A stretch of DNA of 22,128 bases from Heterotrichella gracilis (GCA_032358255.1 JAULBX010029379.1:1-22128), one strand, 5' to 3'; counted from the stretch's first letter, positions 8,381-18,312 are shown. Numbers and translations are program-made. The notes: generated by a model from the sequence alone, not told the origin.

Positions 8381-11185
8381 TTACGCATCGGGTCCCTCAA
8401 GGGACTGGGCACACTGAGCCACGCGCTGCTTAGCTTTCTCCCTGATGGCCGTGGCCAGTGCTGAAAACTCTGCCTGGCCACAGGGGCGTGACTGCCTCCG
8501 GGCGCATGGGCACAGAACTCTACAGCGCGTGTCCAATGCCGTGCGCATGGCCACTTCCGTTGACAGCCACTCCCGCACATCCACCACCACCTTACCGGTG
8601 CAGGGCAGCCACTGGTGCATGCGCTGCAGGGCGCTGCCGAGGTAGTGCAACCACGGGAAATTGTGATGGGCTGTGCGGTGGGAACCAGCCCATGGAGGGG
8701 TTTTGAGCTCGATGAAAAACCCCTTGGAGGCAAGCACAGTAGCCTCATGTAGCTCCTGAGCCCAAACTGTCCCGCTGTCCTGCTCCAAATGGACCTCAAG
8801 ATTGGTAAGCTTGTAGAGGTCTGGAGGGAGCGGCTTGAACCCCTGCCACCGGCCTGACAAGGACAGGTGTGTGAGCGATGCGAGGGCCGACAGGGACGCA
8901 CCCAGCCTCCAAAGAGAAACCCTACTCCTTGGGTCAGACGCCATGCTGTCGACGCACTCGAGCCGGCGCAGGTTGGTCAACAGCTGCAGGCCCTTCAGCA
9001 TGTGCATGAGGGGCATTCCTATCATCGAATGCGTCCGCAGCCTCGTGAGGTGTCGCAATGCAGTCAAGGGGGTAACTGAACGCATGGTTTCGGGATCCAA
9101 ACCGACAAGCTCCAGGCTGCAGAGCTGTGGCAGGCGATCACACTCTGCCAGGTTGACCCAGTCATTCTTCAAGCTCCCACGCAGGCACAGGTGGAGGAGG
9201 GAGGGGCTGTGCTGCACAGGTATGCGCTGCGGCTCAGAGGAAGCAAATTTGGAGACCCAATCGAGGGTGATGCTCAGGCTGGTGAGGCGTGTGAGATCCA
9301 ATAAGTGCCGCGGGCATGGCAGGCCCCGCAGCTGCAGGCGCTCAAGCCCAGTGAGATCCTGGAGGGTTTGGGCGATGGCGTGGTAGGGGCTCCAATCGTG
9401 CGTGTTCCAGGCGGAGGTTTGGCTGACTGGAGTGCACAGGAGGCCAAGGTCTGACAGGTGGCGCATGCTGGTGAGGCCTGCGATACCCGCCTGTAGCAAA
9501 ACAGCAAGATGATGTAAGCCATATAATATTAATATGTGACTTCATCATCAGAAAATCATCTGAAAACACAATCAAAGCATATTGTGTGATTTGTGGGAAA
9601 ACAGCCATCTTGTCCCTAAGCCTGTCCATGTGCATGCTGGACACTGTCCTTGAAGAACCAAGTGACAGGATTCCCTCACCTGAAACACTTCCACCACATC
9701 TGCACTCAGTCGCGGGGCACCGGCCAGGTCCACCCCCAGGTGCAACTGGGTGAGGTTGTGAGCTCGGTGGAGGATGGCCAGGCACGCCTGAGTAGGATAA
9801 GAATAGAACAACAGAGTAAAAAATAAATTGACAAGGTGAAGAAGAAAACTACAGGATGGTAAATTAGTTCCCGATGGAATGATGCTTTTGGAGGTACAAG
9901 TGACCTCAAACGGCACGCAGCAAACAGGCCCTGGTGACATTCAATACAAACGGAACGCCAACAGGTCTACACCTGCTCACCGGCTGCACGGTGGCGAGGG
10001 TGAGTGACTGCAGGGTGGTGGATGCGCCGATACAGGTGGTGGCAAGGTCAAGGGCCTGTGTGGGCAACGGTGCATTGGTGCCCAGGCACTCCAATTTCAA
10101 GCTGGTTGCGCCGCTGAGGCGGGGGGTGATCCATAATAGAAAGCCAGCAGCCCTCGACCCCTTCCTTGGTCCTCGCCTGCCCGCAATTGCCTGCAGTGAG
10201 TCAATTAGGTGGGATGAGCGCTATGCACTCCATGAAGGGGATGGTCCGATTGATGCTAACAATAAACCATGATGAACAAAACCTGCCAGGTGCGCCACAT
10301 TCGCTGCAAGGAGGGGAGAAATGAAGGATGTGGGTGGGGGCAAAATACAGTGGGTGCTCAGAAATGCTACCTTGCCTGTGGGGCCCCTTCCCAACCACTC
10401 AACCCGTGGGACATGCTCTGAAAATACCTGACTGCTTAAATTGGTCAGCGTTTCAGAATGTGTGAGCTCCAGGTGGCGCCACATGGGCGATGGCCCTGCT
10501 GCCGCCAGGTGCCATGTGCGGCACACCAGCGGCACCACACGCACGCGCTGCTCCCAAGGGAGGTGTGATAACACGCACTGAAGCACCTCCAAGGGGAGTT
10601 GGTGGATGGTGGCGGGTGGGGTTGGGGTTGGGTTGGGGCGCCGTTGCCGTTTCACCCGTCGAGCCTGTGCAGGCCTGGCAGCCGGCACCGCGGAAGATCC
10701 ACATGCTGCGGGCGGGAGCAAGTGGGGCACCGCTGCGCGAGAACTGCAAGGGGAAAGCAGGAAACCAGATCAGTACCAGTGCCACGCCCTCCCTGCACCT
10801 TCCTTGCACAGCCAGTGCTGATACCAAGCACAGCCAGACGTGTCTGTCTTGTTCACTAATTTGCTACCCAAAACACAGCGATATAAAGTCATCGCTTGTG
10901 GGTGCACCCCCTGCTGGTGCCTTGCTGGCAGAGATGTGGCAAGTGATACACCCACCACCTGGCCAAGATCAGGTCAAACCCTGTGAGCAATCTCTCCCCT
11001 CCCCCCCGCATGAAGCAGTACTCTAAGTAAGAATCAGCTGAGCAACCTTTGGTGACTGGTTTACCCACCACCAGACCCATGGGTGCAACCCACCTGCGCA
11101 TGCGTGAAGAGCTGTTGGCCCCCCGTCGTGCTGCCCGCTGTTCCCTGGAGGCTCCGCCGCCATTGCTGCGAGTATTGCGCTGCAT
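8381..11185 (-). CDS. F-box/leucine-rich-repeat protein, paralogue 2 (five exons)
   Basis: Model: exons 11185-11094, 10743-10428, 10190-9981, 9787-9680 and 9490-8381 (stop TAA). All introns are GT-AG (350, 237, 193 and 189 bp) and every phase agrees, giving 1836 nt or 611 residues. The start ATG is in GGGACCATGC context. The N-terminus is basic (MQRNTRSN..., then RRVKRQRR), a possible nuclear signal. The F-box is at about 79-123 (LPLEVLQCVLSHLPWEQRVRVV) and is nearly identical to that of the gene at 4937-7182. LRRs cover most of exons 3-5. The C-terminal module carries VLCPCAR and ends in IREKAKQRVAQC. Likely role: substrate adaptor of an SCF ubiquitin ligase, as for its neighbour. The last intron is at exactly the same codon boundary as the only intron of paralogue 1. 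Confidence 0.85.
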
Positions 11186-11668
11186 GGTCCCCTCCTGTCC
11201 AGCAGCTGCGTGTAGAGGCGGGAACAGGTGAACCCTCAGGGTACCTCAGGCAGCTGGAGTGGGAACAAGTGGGTTGATCTCCTGCAGCAGGGAAGTAGTA
11301 GCGTACAGTGGGTTACTCTGCACCAGAACAGGTGCGTAGCGTGCTGTGTCCTAGAGGCTGGGCCGCCGTTGCTGCCTAACATACCCCCCCCGTGATACGT
11401 TGTCAGTTTTGAGGTGGGTCTGTAAAGGGACTTTGCTTGTGCGCACCTATAAGCATACCAGTTTGAGGCAAAGACGAGATGGGGACAGCATTAAACAACT
11501 AGCGCAAAAGAGACGGATTCTGCGACATCTCAGGGGAAGCAGTGGGCTGTTGGACTGGAAATAAATAGCGTGCATGCAATAAGAAATGCACCGCTAGGCT
11601 CAGGCTGTTTTGGAAAGCTGCCACGCGTGTAGTACGGTAGTTGTCACAGCCGCAGAAGGAACTCATGG
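11186..11668. other. Upstream region of F-box gene 2
   Basis: No gene was seen. The region would hold the 5' UTR and promoter of the minus-strand gene starting at 11185. It has a C-run near 11385-11392 and an A/T-rich CTTATAGG on the minus strand near 11450, but no convincing core promoter. Confidence 0.35.
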
Positions 11669-12184
11669 CTACACAGTAGTAGTGCGAGTTTTGTGACGCG
11701 CCGCTGTTTTCACGGGTGACAAGTTGCGCTCTGCAGACATACCTCGCAGCTTGCTAGTGGTCAAGGACTGTGGCCTAGGCCTTGCAGCCTCGTACTTTGA
11801 GTCAGAGTGTCCGTCAAGAAGTATAAACACTTGTGTAGATTTGGCCACCTGTTGTTTTATAAGAGATAGTCTCCCAGACCCCGGCGAGCGAAAATGGGCT
11901 ATTGGCAAGGGCAGTTGGGTGGGGATGAATAAAACGTCACGGGAATGTAATACTTGACCATGTATGCGCCAAACGCCAAACCAAAGAGCAGGCATTGCCA
12001 GAAGTATCGCAAGCAAACACCAGCAACATACATAGTTTCCTCGATATCTTGCTCGCTGGCTCACGGATGCATGCATGCATCTGCGCCAAGGCACTGAAGG
12101 TAAGAGCTGGTGACACACTACAACTTCTGAAAGTGCTTTGTCATCTTCTTGAACCGCACTCATTGTCAGTGCGTCTCTAAACAT
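11669..12184 (-). CDS. Hypothetical 171-residue ORF with one transmembrane segment
   Basis: An ATG-started minus-strand frame of 171 residues, the longest unassigned frame in this part. A basic stretch (VPWRRCMHA...QRARYRGN) at about residues 30-48 precedes one hydrophobic segment at about 50-70 (WCLLAILLAMPALWFGVW). A hydrophilic, Ser/Arg-rich C-terminus follows. The order basic-hydrophobic-luminal would suit a type II membrane protein. Codon third positions are not strongly GC-biased as in the F-box exons, and part of the frame lies in the inverted repeat at 12050-12108, so it may be repeat-derived or non-coding. I do not recognise the family. Confidence 0.25.
   Translation of the reverse strand: MFRDALTMSAVQEDDKALSEVVVCHQLLPSVPWRRCMHASVSQRARYRGNYVCCWCLLAILLAMPALWFGVWRIHGQVLHSRDVLFIPTQLPLPIAHFRSPGSGRLSLIKQQVAKSTQVFILLDGHSDSKYEAARPRPQSLTTSKLRGMSAERNLSPVKTAARHKTRTTTV
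12050..12108 (-). repeat. Arm 2 of a distant inverted repeat
   Basis: Reverse-complement counterpart of 7654-7713, about 4.3 kb away, including the shared ATGCATGCATGCAT core. The two arms flank F-box gene 2. Similarity fades beyond about 60 bases on each side. Confidence 0.75.
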
Positions 12185-12190
12185 TCTGTT

Positions 12191-12721
12191 ATGCTGGCAA
12201 ACCCAAGCCTTGGGCCAACCATGTGGGCAACTTGGAGACCACTCAACCCTTGCTTAGGGTTTCAGACGTTTTGCAGGGTTTTGGCTGAGGTGCTGCAATT
12301 CGCCTTCTGTTGCCATAGTTCAACTCCCGGGGAGTGGACTGGTCTACATTGGGTTGCAGGAGTGTTTGTTGCAGGTGCACCTTGCATGGGTATGCAAGTA
12401 GCAAGGGGTCATCAAACTACGATTTCTATTTTACACTTTTCAAATTTTATGATGGTGATTGTTATGGGGAACACCATAGGGTTACCTGGAAGTGGATTTT
12501 GTGGAACTTTCATGGTACTCAGATTTAACGTTTTTCTGCTTGTAGGACTTGCAGCTGCTGCCAATAGCAATATCACAACTGCCAAACCAGCACCAACTGT
12601 GCACCATCCAGGCCCCGGGGTAGTGTCAGTGAGGTCCCCAGTGTGCCTAGCCCTGCACAGAGTCTGGCAGTACATGGCATCATGCACCGCCGGTCATATT
12701 GCAATGGACTCGTTTACATAA
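12191..12721 (+). CDS. Hypothetical 176-residue ORF, uncertain
   Basis: An open plus-strand frame from the first ATG (MLANPSLGPTMW) with a central hydrophobic region (about residues 65-125) containing several Gly/Val/Phe-rich stretches that could span a membrane. It contains internal GT/AG sites, such as TTGCAG near 12359 and 12375, so it may be a mixture of exon and intron. No family is recognised and codon use does not resemble the confident genes. It may not be coding. Confidence 0.15.
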   Translation: MLANPSLGPTMWATWRPLNPCLGFQTFCRVLAEVLQFAFCCHSSTPGEWTGLHWVAGVFVAGAPCMGMQVARGHQTTISILHFSNFMMVIVMGNTIGLPGSGFCGTFMVLRFNVFLLVGLAAAANSNITTAKPAPTVHHPGPGVVSVRSPVCLALHRVWQYMASCTAGHIAMDSFT

Positions 12722-13176
12722 ATGCAGCCTACTGTTGTCAACGTACATACAAAGCCCCATTTGTGGGCAGTCCAATAGGTTCCCATCCAGTTCGTTAGTC
12801 TATCAAGCGAAAACAGGGTTGTCAAAAACAGGTTGACATATCACGCATGTAGCATACTTATTCGTCTTTTTGAACACCTCCATACAATCTCTTTGACACT
12901 CATCAACAATGTACTAAAGCTGACACAAGCTGGGATTCACTATTTTTGCAAGCAACTCTGAAGTCACAACACGCCGTTCAAGGACAGACTGCAGGCATGC
13001 CTAATTATTTTTTAATTGCTGCAACAAAAAAAAAGCTGCAGCTCAACATGATACTCCCAGCCACCCAGATTGCCTTGGTAATTGAGATCCCATCGACATT
13101 ATTATTACTTTTCTTATATATTACTTAGAGCTGAGACTTGGTAGTCAGCTATGTCAACAGAAAAACGGGCCACTTC
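12722..13176. other. Intergenic region and 3' UTR of the TUDOR-like gene
   Basis: No gene was seen. It is A/T-rich with an A-run near 13025 and a TATTATTACTTTTC stretch near 13100. TTACA at 12714-12718 (TGTAA on the minus strand) could end the transcript of the minus-strand gene at 13177. Confidence 0.4.
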
Positions 13177-13458
13177 TCACTCCTTGCCCTTGGCGCCGGT
13201 GGTATCGTGTCCCCCTGCTCCCTCCCCCTTGCCCTTTGCCTTCTCAGGGTGCTTGGTCAGCGCGCTGGGGTTGTGCGCCACCTGCTTGCCCCGCTGGTTG
13301 GTGAACTGGACCTTGGGTTGGTGCGGGGTTTCGTCTGTGGACATCGCAATGTGCTCCACGTAGCCCTCCCTGGTCCCTCCCCTGAACTTGGTGCTGACGT
13401 AGTCCCCCTCATGGATGTCCTTCTCCTTCAGGGCTTGCATCTCCTTGGAGTTGGCCAT
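13177..13458 (-). CDS. HVA1/DUF2945-type TUDOR domain small protein
   Basis: A 93-residue protein starting at ATG (MANSKEM) and ending in TGA. Residues about 14-70 match the hypervirulence-associated-protein TUDOR family (Pfam HVA1, formerly DUF2945). The family pattern is visible as GDYV near residue 18, a Gly-rich turn with GYVEHI, then VQFTNQRGKQVAHNPSAL. In bacteria, fungi and algae these are short single-domain proteins of unclear function, and the name does not imply virulence here. The C-terminal ~25 residues are Lys/Gly-rich (KGKGEGAGG). A CGCAG acceptor-like site about 25 bases upstream of the ATG suggests a 5' UTR intron. The frame is also open upstream, but without family similarity. 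Confidence 0.8.
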   Translation of the reverse strand: MANSKEMQALKEKDIHEGDYVSTKFRGGTREGYVEHIAMSTDETPHQPKVQFTNQRGKQVAHNPSALTKHPEKAKGKGEGAGGHDTTGAKGKE

Positions 13459-14796
13459 GATTGGCAATAGTGGGGGTGCCTGCGAACAAGGGCGTGCATG
13501 GGTAGTAGTGTTATCATTTGCCGTGTAAGGTTGTTTCATGCAAGAAACGCAAAGAGCATCAAACTCTAGCAGAATACGCATAATTATAATGCAAAAGTGG
13601 CGTTCAGTGGCAGTGCAGCAATCAGACAGGACCACTTTCAAATTGTGAAGTTATGCGCAAAATCACCAGTAACAAGTTGTTCCTCAGCACCATGGCTCTT
13701 GTTCAGATGGCTGTATATGCATGCAAACCTCCTGTGAGTTGTCATTTACCATGCAAGCTTTTTGGCAGGTGCTGGGCCTCACGCTACTTGCAGTAATTGT
13801 AGGGTCAGAGAATGGCCCCAAGAGAATAGTTTAGGCTGCACACCTCGTGGAAGGAACTCCTCCAGAGCAGGAAACAGCTCTATGGGTGGTTCCCTGAATG
13901 AGCCTGTCAGGCAAAATCCTGGTAGCAGGGGTATGCCCGTGAAGAAGCTTCCAGCCGCTGCAAAAAGGCTTTCAACCGCTGACAGAATGCTGCCAGTCAC
14001 CGCTAATGCGCTGGCAAGATGTCCAACTGTCGCCAGGAGGTAGCTGTGCAACTTTGGCCAAGCAGGTTTCGGAGGGCTCACTTCTAGCGGAACTGGTGCT
14101 TGCAGTCCCTCAATGGGACCAGCCATCTCCCTTGCATTCAACACCTGCACCTCTGAACAGGCATACAAAAATTTTGACGTGTCGAAACTCAACTTGCAGG
14201 CAAAGAAGCCGGCAGCTGAAGTCGCTAGCTGTCAGTGACCTACCCAATCAATTCCATGGGCATTAATCCCCTTAGGCACCTTCAGCCCAGCTCGACCAAA
14301 ACTTCCACCCACAAACACAGTTCAAACGCCTGGTCCTACTCTTCTTGGTGGATGAGCACAGCACACGCATACGTACATATATAGCTTGAGACACACGATA
14401 ATATATATTGATATCAGCTGAGAAGTTTTCGTTGTGTCAACTGTTCGCTACTGCCAGTAGTACCAAGCAGTGGTTCTTCTCTCCTCGACAGAAGCAGCAG
14501 TGCCAGCGTTCAGTGCCTCACAGGTGCGCCTCACAGCAGCTTACAAAGGAGTATTTACTTACAGTGTGCACCAACTCATCAACTGAGGCCAGACTGGGGT
14601 ATATTGTGAGGGAATTGGAATTGGAACCTTGCCTGCTGAAAGAAGTGCATTAAATTTTCGCCTGATAAAAAAACTGCGCTCTTGTCAAGAAGTACTGTGT
14701 ACACCACATCTGACATGTCATGCTGCCTTCCTCAATCCCAACCTACCCACACCACCACCCACTGCAGCCTGTTACGGTAACTAAGCAGCACCAACT
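13459..14796. other. Region between the TUDOR-like and SDR genes
   Basis: It probably holds divergent promoters for the minus-strand TUDOR-like gene and the plus-strand SDR gene. One low-confidence minus-strand ORF (13779-14228) is listed separately. Around 14380-14415 the DNA is A/T-rich with TATATATAG. Beyond that nothing was recognised. Confidence 0.4.
13779..14228 (-). CDS. Hypothetical ORF with a hydrophobic centre, uncertain
   Basis: A minus-strand frame of about 150 codons, open from an acceptor-like GACAG at 14229-14233 to a stop at 13779. It has no obvious ATG at its start. The part around HSYLLATVGHLASALAVTG and FAAAGSFFTGIPLLPGFCL is hydrophobic and could be two membrane helices. 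It might be an internal exon of a larger gene. The plus strand over the same interval is also partly open (13762-14043), so strand assignment is not secure. No family is recognised. Confidence 0.2.
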   Translation of the reverse strand, partial: LATSAAGFFACKLSFDTSKFLYACSEVQVLNAREMAGPIEGLQAPVPLEVSPPKPAWPKLHSYLLATVGHLASALAVTGSILSAVESLFAAAGSFFTGIPLLPGFCLTGSFREPPIELFPALEEFLPRGVQPKLFSWGHSLTLQLLQVA

Positions 14797-14980
14797 ATGG
14801 GCGGCGCATGGAGCAGCACCTGGTCTCCCTCCCGCCTACCCAACCTTGAGGGGAGGGTGGTGCTGGTCACCGGTGGGGACAGCGGCATTGGGCTGGAGAC
14901 TGCGCGCGCGCATGGCGCCAAGGGCGCCCATGTGATCATCCTGGGGAGAAAGAAGGACCACGTGGACAAGTGAGGCTGAG

Positions 14981-15012
14981 GGGTTTAGGGTTTAGGGTAT
15001 AGGGTTTAGGGT
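14981..15012. repeat. TTTAGGG telomere-like array in SDR intron 1
   Basis: Three to four near-perfect TTTAGGG units (GGGTTTAGGGTTTAGGGTAT and on) start 11 bases after the donor of exon 1. Confidence 0.9.
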
Positions 15013-15756
15013 CCGGATCCTTCAGTGGCTGTACCATAGTAAGCAAGGCCCACCGGGTTTGCGCTTTAAGTTGCACATGCACTTACTGTACATGCACCCG
15101 CCTGTGCATTCATTGACCCAATGAGGCCATCACCGCTGCATGTACTGCTGACCCGCGCGCCCCCTCCTGGCCTTGCCAAGAATCAGTACTCGCTTGTCAC
15201 CTTGCCTTGTAGTGTTGGGATCCAACCCCCCACCCATTTACTGCAGAGCGATTGTTGATCTCCAGCGCACAGCACCCAGCGGCATTTTTGACAGCATTGT
15301 GGCAGACATGTCAGAACTGAGGTGGGGAAAACTCTACCCAAATACCCTTAGCCTTAAAACCTTAAATCATTAAACCCTACTTGGGAATGATGGTATTAAT
15401 GGTGAACTGCATGACGCGGCCACCAGTTTAATATGCATGTCCTTTCAAAGGCTTGAAGCCCTTGCAGCAACCAAATGTCTGATGAAACCAGCGCTTGCAA
15501 TTCACTTGCACACGTTGCAGCGCGTCTAGGCAAGTGCGCACTCAAGCCTAGGCTGGGTACTATACCATGCAATGACACTGATCAGTCACCATGTCACCCA
15601 CAGCCTGGGCCTCATCATCGAACACCATTGCCGTAGAGATTGTCACGCACAGAAAATAAAGCAAGTAAATCAAAGCAAACAAATAAGCAATCAATTTCAA
15701 GTAAGTAAATAGATAATTAAAACGAGTGTATACACTGATACGCAACTGTGTGGTGG

Positions 15757-15770
15757 CGCAGGTCTGTGCG
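15757..15770 (+). repeat. Duplicate of the SDR exon 3 acceptor edge
   Basis: GGCGCAGGTCTGTGCG repeats the true exon 3 start CCGCAGGTCTGTGCG at 15813-15827, about 58 bases upstream of it. Confidence 0.6.
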
Positions 15771-15936
15771 TAATAATTACTAAACCCCAATGAATTGATA
15801 TCTTTATATGTACCGCAGGTCTGTGCGCACAGCAGCCAAGAAATTCCTCTGCCCCTGCACGTGCTGGTCAACAACGCGGGGGTGTTCCTGGTGGAGCATG
15901 CAAAGACCAGCCAAGGGTTTGAGGTGCGGGAGGAGG

Positions 15937-15967
15937 GTTTAGGGTAAAGAATGCAGGGTGTAGGGTT
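15937..15967. repeat. Telomere-like TTTAGGG remnants between exon 3 edge copies
   Basis: GGTTTAGGGTAAAG followed by GGGTGTAGGGTTG. It lies exactly between the original exon 3 end and its duplicate at 15973-16027. Confidence 0.7.
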
Positions 15968-15972
15968 GAAGG

Positions 15973-16027
15973 TTTCTGGTGGAGCACGCAAAGACCAGCC
16001 AAGGGTTTGAGGCGCGGGAGGAGGGGG
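15973..16027 (+). repeat. Duplicate of the SDR exon 3 end plus donor region
   Basis: About 55 bases nearly identical to 15885-15939 (CTGGTGGAGCAxGCAAAGAC and on, through GGGTTTGAGG). The copy has GC in place of the GT donor, so the upstream copy is presumably the one used. Confidence 0.85.
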
Positions 16028-16857
16028 GTTTTGCATCTGTTCTACCGGGGAATCCCTGGGACGCAAAGTGTAGTGTGCAAGTAACGGAGGTCACAGCCTG
16101 CTGCCAGGTTGCTGGGCAGTTTCCCACTACAGCCTCCGGCAATTTACCACTACAGCCTCAGCCTTTGCACTGCACATGCATAGGTTCAGTTTTGTTTCTA
16201 AATCGAGGATGCTTACCACTTCCTCCCAGATTGCCTTCAGCACCTACACCGCATTAATGTGTGATTTGCCACCATGCAACCCCCCTTCCGTTGTCCCCAG
16301 ATTACCTACGCCACCAAGTACTGGAGCCACCTGTACCTCACCCACCTGCTCATGAACAAGCTGCGCCAGTCCACCCCCTCACGCATAGTGTAGATGTCCT
16401 CCCCTGCCCACCAGTTTGGGAGCACCGACTGGGAGGATCTCAAGTAGGTCAACCCTCCTACAGCTTGCCCTAAACCCTGAACCCATGCGCACAAGATGCA
16501 CGTCAAATCATAACATACTACGGGTGGATGCCATGCAGTGTACCTGCTCAATATATGCATATGCTCAAGCTTCTTTAGACAGGCGACAATACATTCGTTT
16601 TGTTCCATGTTCCTTAGATCCCATAGGATTACACTATGTAGTGATGCCTCACATAGTATAGCATTTGATCTGCACATTTTGAGGCATCCCCTACATATTC
16701 TTCATAATTTTATACACCCCTTGTTCCCAGGGGAGAGCGCCTGACTGACAGTGGCCCCAGTGTGTATGGCACAGCCAACCTGTACAACCTCATGATCGGA
16801 CAGGAGATGAACCGCAGGCTGCAGGTGAGAGGGTGACACAGGGTAGGCCCTATGATA

Positions 16858-16875
16858 GGGTAGGGTAGGGTAGGG
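16858..16875 (+). repeat. GGGTA repeat / possible G-quadruplex in SDR intron 5
   Basis: GGGTAGGGTAGGGTAGGG has four G-triplets with two-base loops, the ideal arrangement for a G-quadruplex on the coding strand. It lies 33 bases after the exon 5 donor. Confidence 0.85.
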
Positions 16876-17061
16876 TTCAGGGTTTTATTAAGGGGAATTT
16901 TTCTGTCTGCCACAAGTTCAGCACGGCCATTAAGGTAGTACCTGCAGCATGCTGTCAATCCCTTGTCCATTCATGAAGCAGCAGAGCGTCAAATCCAAGA
17001 CCTAGATAATAAGTTATATATTCCTATCTACCCTTTGGTTTTGAAGCCCTGCCGTTTCAGG

Positions 17062-17094
17062 ATTGGGCAAGAGATTGACTGCATGCTGCAGGTA
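17062..17094 (+). repeat. Decayed duplicate of the SDR exon 5 end
   Basis: It reads IGQEIDCMLQ followed by GTAAAA, matching IGQEMNRRLQ and its GTGAGA donor at the end of exon 5 (16796-16830). It includes a plausible donor of its own. Confidence 0.65.
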
Positions 17095-17469
17095 AAACCC
17101 TTGTTCAACTTGTGGCAGCAATATCACATCCAGTGGCAGCTAGTCAGGTTGTGCTCGAATGTGACAGTTCCTTCATTTCAGGCTGTCTGATATAATAATC
17201 AAATTTACAAACTTTGCAAAAGTAAAAGATATTATAAACAAATGCATCCTATCATAGAACAGCAAACGTTATCGTGCACTTCATCTACCCTTGTTTGGCA
17301 TCTGCGCAACGTGCGTATAAGGACCGGTGTATTCATGTACTAGCCCCAGCATGAGGGGGCAGGCTGCCTTGTGGACAAACTTTGGATCAGTTCCCAATTG
17401 GGAATCTGCCACTGTCATGACATGTCTGACAATCAGTTGAAAGTCCCCGCATTCCTCGTCACAAACTCA

Positions 17470-17506
17470 CTCCCCCTCTGCAGGGCACTGGTGTGGAGCC
17501 CATCAT
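17470..17506 (+). repeat. Decayed duplicate of the SDR exon 6 start
   Basis: CTCCCCCTCTGCAGGGCACT followed by GGTGTGGAGCC repeats the acceptor and first bases of exon 6 (17562-17590). It is then interrupted by TTTAGGG repeats. Confidence 0.85.
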
Positions 17507-17550
17507 TTAGGGTTTTAGGGTTTAGCAAATAGGGTTTTGTTTAGGGTTTA
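17506..17550. repeat. TTTAGGG telomere-like array between exon 6 edge copies
   Basis: Four to five TTTAGGG/TTTTAGGG units, ending about 25 bases before the true exon 6. The array sits exactly between the two copies of the exon 6 acceptor. Confidence 0.9.
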
Positions 17551-17971
17551 TATGAACACGCCTCCCCCTCTGCAGGGCACTCGTGTGGAGTCCTTCATCG
17601 TGCACCCTGGAGTGGTGTACACCCCCTTGAACACATTCAAGCCGGGTAAGCTGGACCCTAATAGGGTTTCAGCCCAGGCCATGGAGCGCCTGGCCAAGTA
17701 CACCGGCCAGACACCCTACAAGGGGGCATACTCCACCATATGGGCGGCGGCTGCGCCGGAGGTGCAAGGTATGCGGGCATTTGTACGCATAACACACTAG
17801 GAGGTGATCCAGAGGAAAATGTAGTGATCGACTGCAGTGGACAGTTTGAGACATGTATAGGCTGCTGCAGGTGTTGAACGAGTCTGATGTCTTGCTCAGC
17901 AACACCCGTCATGTCAGTTTGCCAGGAGGTGAAGTCTTCCACCCCCTCCCTCCAAGGGCCTGGTTTCCCAG

Positions 17972-18111
17972 GTCACAGGCCACCATTTATGGCCCTTGGC
18001 TCGTTGCTAATATACCTAGCAACCTGGCGCATCCCCAAGCTTTCCAACTGGGACAACAGCTGGGCAAGCAACCTACATGACCCCGCGCCCGTACAATGAC
18101 TCTGCTGCCAA
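17972..18111 (+). repeat. Decayed copy 1 of SDR terminal exon
   Basis: It starts after a CCCAG acceptor with GTCACAGGCCACCATTTATG and is clearly homologous to terminal exon 7 (18590 on). It is the most diverged of the copies. In the exon 6 splice phase it is frameshifted and ends in APVQ then stop. Confidence 0.75.
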
Positions 18112-18184
18112 CACTCATCTGCCCTTCCCCCATCCCTGGATGCACCTTACAAACCTTTCTGAATTGCCTCCCCCACCCTTGCAG

Positions 18185-18312
18185 GTCACAGGGGCACTTT
18201 CTATGGCCCCTGGCTGCTCGCAGGCATGCTGGGCAATTTGGTGCACTCCAAGCCTGCCAGCTTGGACAACAGCTGGGCACATGACCTTGCGCCTGTACCA
18301 TGACTCTGTGCC
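18185..18312 (+). repeat. Decayed copy 2 of SDR terminal exon
   Basis: After a TTGCAG acceptor it reads, in exon 6 phase, GHRGTFYGPWLLAGMLGNLV, then the conserved HSKPAS, and stops after APVP. It lacks a few bases near the CATGTGCGCGCCTG region of exon 7, which brings a TGA into frame. Confidence 0.85.

Noticed and set aside
10490..11026. 178-residue plus-strand ORF
   Set aside because: It runs antisense across two exons and an intron of F-box gene 2 and has no family features of its own. GC-rich exons often leave the opposite strand open.
15560..16066. 168-residue minus-strand ORF
   Set aside because: It lies antisense to SDR exon 3 and A/T-rich intron DNA, with no domain.
16391..16393. 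TAG read as an amino acid (altered genetic code)
   Set aside because: F-box gene 1 ends in TAG and F-box gene 2 in TAA at family-appropriate ends, so the standard code fits the window.
16385..16411. A 27-nt GT-AG segment that would remove the in-frame TAG of SDR exon 4 without changing phase
   Set aside because: It is far too short for a spliceosomal intron, and it would remove the conserved MSS segment with the catalytic serine.
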